A DNA stretch of 34,271 bases from Bacteroidales bacterium. Lineage in GTDB: Bacteria > Bacteroidota > Bacteroidia > Bacteroidales > UBA932. Position numbers and translations under genes: made by a program. Under the pieces are notes generated by a model. That model was not told where the DNA came from. It saw only the letters and a list, made by a program, of their open reading frames with translations, and did no database searches. The stretch spans positions 95,589 to 129,859 of the forward strand of contig JAKSKH010000002.1 of assembly GCA_024401855.1 (NCBI GenBank). Direction: 5' to 3'. Numbering within the stretch: the first letter of the stretch is position 1; each line of letters begins with the position of its first letter. Shown here one piece after another: positions 32,547-34,271 of the stretch.

Positions 32547-34271
32547 TGAGATTACATATTGCAATCATTGCTGCCTCCCTCCTTATGTCGGAGGCAGTTT
32601 TTTCTCAGGAGGACCTGAAACCCCGGGGCGGAGCCACGGAGCAGACACCTTCGAGGTCGGAATATTTCTCATGGATCAACAATACGAATGAGGGTGCGAC
32701 GGAGGCTCAGACTCTCGCCAACCTCAATTTCTACAAATGGCTGCACGACACTTACGGAATGCAGCTTGACATCTACGCTTTCGACGCGGGGGCCGTGGAC
32801 GGTTCCAAACATTACGGATATTATAAGTCTGACAGGTTCCTTTCACAGTTCCCGAACGGGTTCGGCCCTGTAACTGAGGCTGCCGCATCGATGAATACCG
32901 CTCTCGGTCTCTGGGGAGGTCCCGACGGATTCGGGGAAACCCCGGATGATGCGAAGAAACGCACCGACATGATGGTGGACCTTGTGGAGAACTATAACTT
33001 CCGCCTCTTCAAGATGGATGCCGTATGCGGACAGCTCCGCCCGAGCAAATATTCGTATTTCAACGATATGATGAACCGCATACGTGCCATAGCCCCGGAT
33101 TTCGTGCTTCTCAATCACAGACTCGATCTCGGCGAGGGCACCAGGCATTCCACAACATTCCTCCTGGGAGGCGCAGAAACCTACGTCGACGTGCTGATGG
33201 CCAACGAAGTGACCGCCCCGCATCACAGGGCAAGCAATATCGCAAGGGAGAACACCCCCGGCCTCACACGACTCAGCGAGGACCATGGCGTATGCCTTTC
33301 CTCTTCCCTGGATGCATGGGATGACGACCTCATCCTCCAGGCGTTCTGCCGCAACCTGGTGCTCGCACCGGAACTTTACGGAAATCCCTGGTTCCTCCGG
33401 GATGACGAGTTCCCTTACCTTGCATACATATTCAATCTCCACAGGGATTACCGCGATATCCTCGTTAACGGAATGGAACTTCCCGAGGAACAGTACGGAG
33501 AGCATTCTGTCAGCCGCGGCGACGATAACACGCGTTTCATTACAATACGCAACCTCTCCTGGCAGACACGCAGTTTCTCTGTAAGTCTTGACGGCAGCAT
33601 AGGTCTGGATGACAATGGCAGGAAAGTCCAGGCGCGTCTGTATCATCCGTATATAGAGGATCTCGGCGCACACGCTTTCGGCTCTTCCGTCAGCATCAGC
33701 GTGCAACCTTACCGCGTTGCGCTTGTCAAGCTTACCAATGTTCCGGAAAAGGACAATATCCTCATCAGCGGCGCCCCATACCGCATAGTGAATGACCGCA
33801 TTGGCAACACCCGCACGGTCAAGGTGCTGGGGGAGCCCGGAACGGACGCGGGCATACGTGTCGTCAGAGGTGGCGCCAGAAAGAATTACCGCATTCACTT
33901 TGACGGCGAAAGCCTGAATGAAGCATCCGACCGGCATATCGCAGACCTTCACGAATGTCCTGTTCCGGCAGATATGGAAGCGCTTTATTATGCCACGGTC
34001 TTCTCCGCTACCAACGATTGCCTCGAAGCGCAGTGCATGAAGAGGTCCGGTCCGACGTCCATTCCCCAGGTTCAGGCCGCGCGTGACGCTTTCTTCAATC
34101 AGGATATGTATGTACGCAGGGAGATAGACAGCAGGAATCTGTTTGACGGGGATCCCGGCACCGCTTTCTCCATTGAGCAACGGTGGTCCGACCACGTTCC
34201 GGAGAATACGTCCCTTATGCTTGACATGGGTGCCGTGATGCAGCTTGACAGCCTGACTCTGGACAGTTTCG
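32546..34271 (+). CDS. Secreted glycoside-hydrolase-like protein with F5/8 type C (CBM32-like) domain, truncated by window end
   Basis: At least 575 residues are visible; the C-terminus is beyond the window. The signal peptide MRLHIAIIAASLLMSEAVFS is followed by a region that resembles clan GH-D alpha-galactosidase barrels: DIYAFDAGAVDGS, the ALGLWGGPDGFG strand, and FKMDAVCGQ with a possible nucleophile D158. After about residue 310 come beta-sandwich regions, and the last 40 or so residues (RNLFDGDPGTAFSI, LMLDMGAVMQLDSL) look like the start of a discoidin-type carbohydrate-binding domain. GH family is not assigned. The ATG overlaps the stop of the phosphatase-like gene (TAATG), implying translational coupling and a shared substrate. 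Confidence 0.72.
   Translation, partial: MRLHIAIIAASLLMSEAVFSQEDLKPRGGATEQTPSRSEYFSWINNTNEGATEAQTLANLNFYKWLHDTYGMQLDIYAFDAGAVDGSKHYGYYKSDRFLSQFPNGFGPVTEAAASMNTALGLWGGPDGFGETPDDAKKRTDMMVDLVENYNFRLFKMDAVCGQLRPSKYSYFNDMMNRIRAIAPDFVLLNHRLDLGEGTRHSTTFLLGGAETYVDVLMANEVTAPHHRASNIARENTPGLTRLSEDHGVCLSSSLDAWDDDLILQAFCRNLVLAPELYGNPWFLRDDEFPYLAYIFNLHRDYRDILVNGMELPEEQYGEHSVSRGDDNTRFITIRNLSWQTRSFSVSLDGSIGLDDNGRKVQARLYHPYIEDLGAHAFGSSVSISVQPYRVALVKLTNVPEKDNILISGAPYRIVNDRIGNTRTVKVLGEPGTDAGIRVVRGGARKNYRIHFDGESLNEASDRHIADLHECPVPADMEALYYATVFSATNDCLEAQCMKRSGPTSIPQVQAARDAFFNQDMYVRREIDSRNLFDGDPGTAFSIEQRWSDHVPENTSLMLDMGAVMQLDSLTLDSF

Noticed and set aside
32843-34195. A 450-codon open frame on the minus strand opposite the glycoside-hydrolase-like gene.
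   Set aside because: The plus strand carries a signal peptide, enzyme motifs and a coupled start; the antisense frame has no recognisable domain and reflects the codon bias of the real gene.

Overview
The window reads as a chromosomal segment from a member of the Bacteroidota, most likely the Bacteroidales. The clues are a complete six-subunit Na+-translocating NADH:quinone reductase operon, TAnnTTTG-type -7 promoter boxes ahead of most transcription units, many Bacteroidota-style lipoproteins, an outer-membrane barrel with a carboxypeptidase-regulatory-like N-terminus, an EFR1-type flavodoxin/ferredoxin and a Ser-type sulfatase. Genus cannot be decided from sequence alone. I see no tRNA, rRNA, CRISPR array, IS element or phage gene. 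Coding density is very high: the longest gene-free stretches are 8935-9070 and 17729-17855, and no stretch of 300 bases lacks a gene.

Layout. 1-6868 (minus strand) is a tightly packed pseudaminic-acid operon transcribed pseB, pseC, aldo/keto reductase, SpsF-type cytidylyltransferase, class III aminotransferase, a pseG-pseH fusion, and pseI (cut by the window edge). 6938-8125 (+) is a Kdo transferase (waaA), tail-to-tail with a FimB/Mfa2-like lipoprotein (8107-8934, -). Two related hairpins (8968-9050) separate this from nqrABCDEF (14838 down to 9071, -). A PcrA/UvrD helicase (+), a lipoprotein carrying a TSCPD domain (-), a Tat-exported Gfo/Idh/MocA oxidoreductase (+), a secreted metallophosphoesterase (+) and a sulfatase lipoprotein (-) follow. 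A triheme cytochrome c peroxidase is directly followed by phosphofructokinase (+). An operon on the minus strand (27791 to 24143) holds an LD-carboxypeptidase, an outer-membrane beta-barrel protein and a lipoprotein with the signature of a cystatin. Then come an EFR1 flavodoxin/ferredoxin (+), upp (-) and uraA (+) for uracil salvage. Last are an alkaline-phosphatase-superfamily lipoprotein with a PA14-like module and a translationally coupled, truncated secreted glycoside-hydrolase-like protein (+).

Themes. All six divergent gene pairs carry two outward-facing -7-like boxes only 26-37 bp apart (outer edges) in a roughly symmetric sequence, suggesting shared bidirectional promoters; two units not in divergent pairs, inspected as controls, lack this. 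Other points of note are the cystatin-like lipoprotein operon, two non-canonical enzymes inside an otherwise complete Pse pathway, an exported TSCPD domain, a terminator for upp lying inside the opposing EFR1 gene, and a pair of intergenic hairpins that differ by compensatory base pairs. Functional assignments rest on motif recognition by eye; no database search was run.
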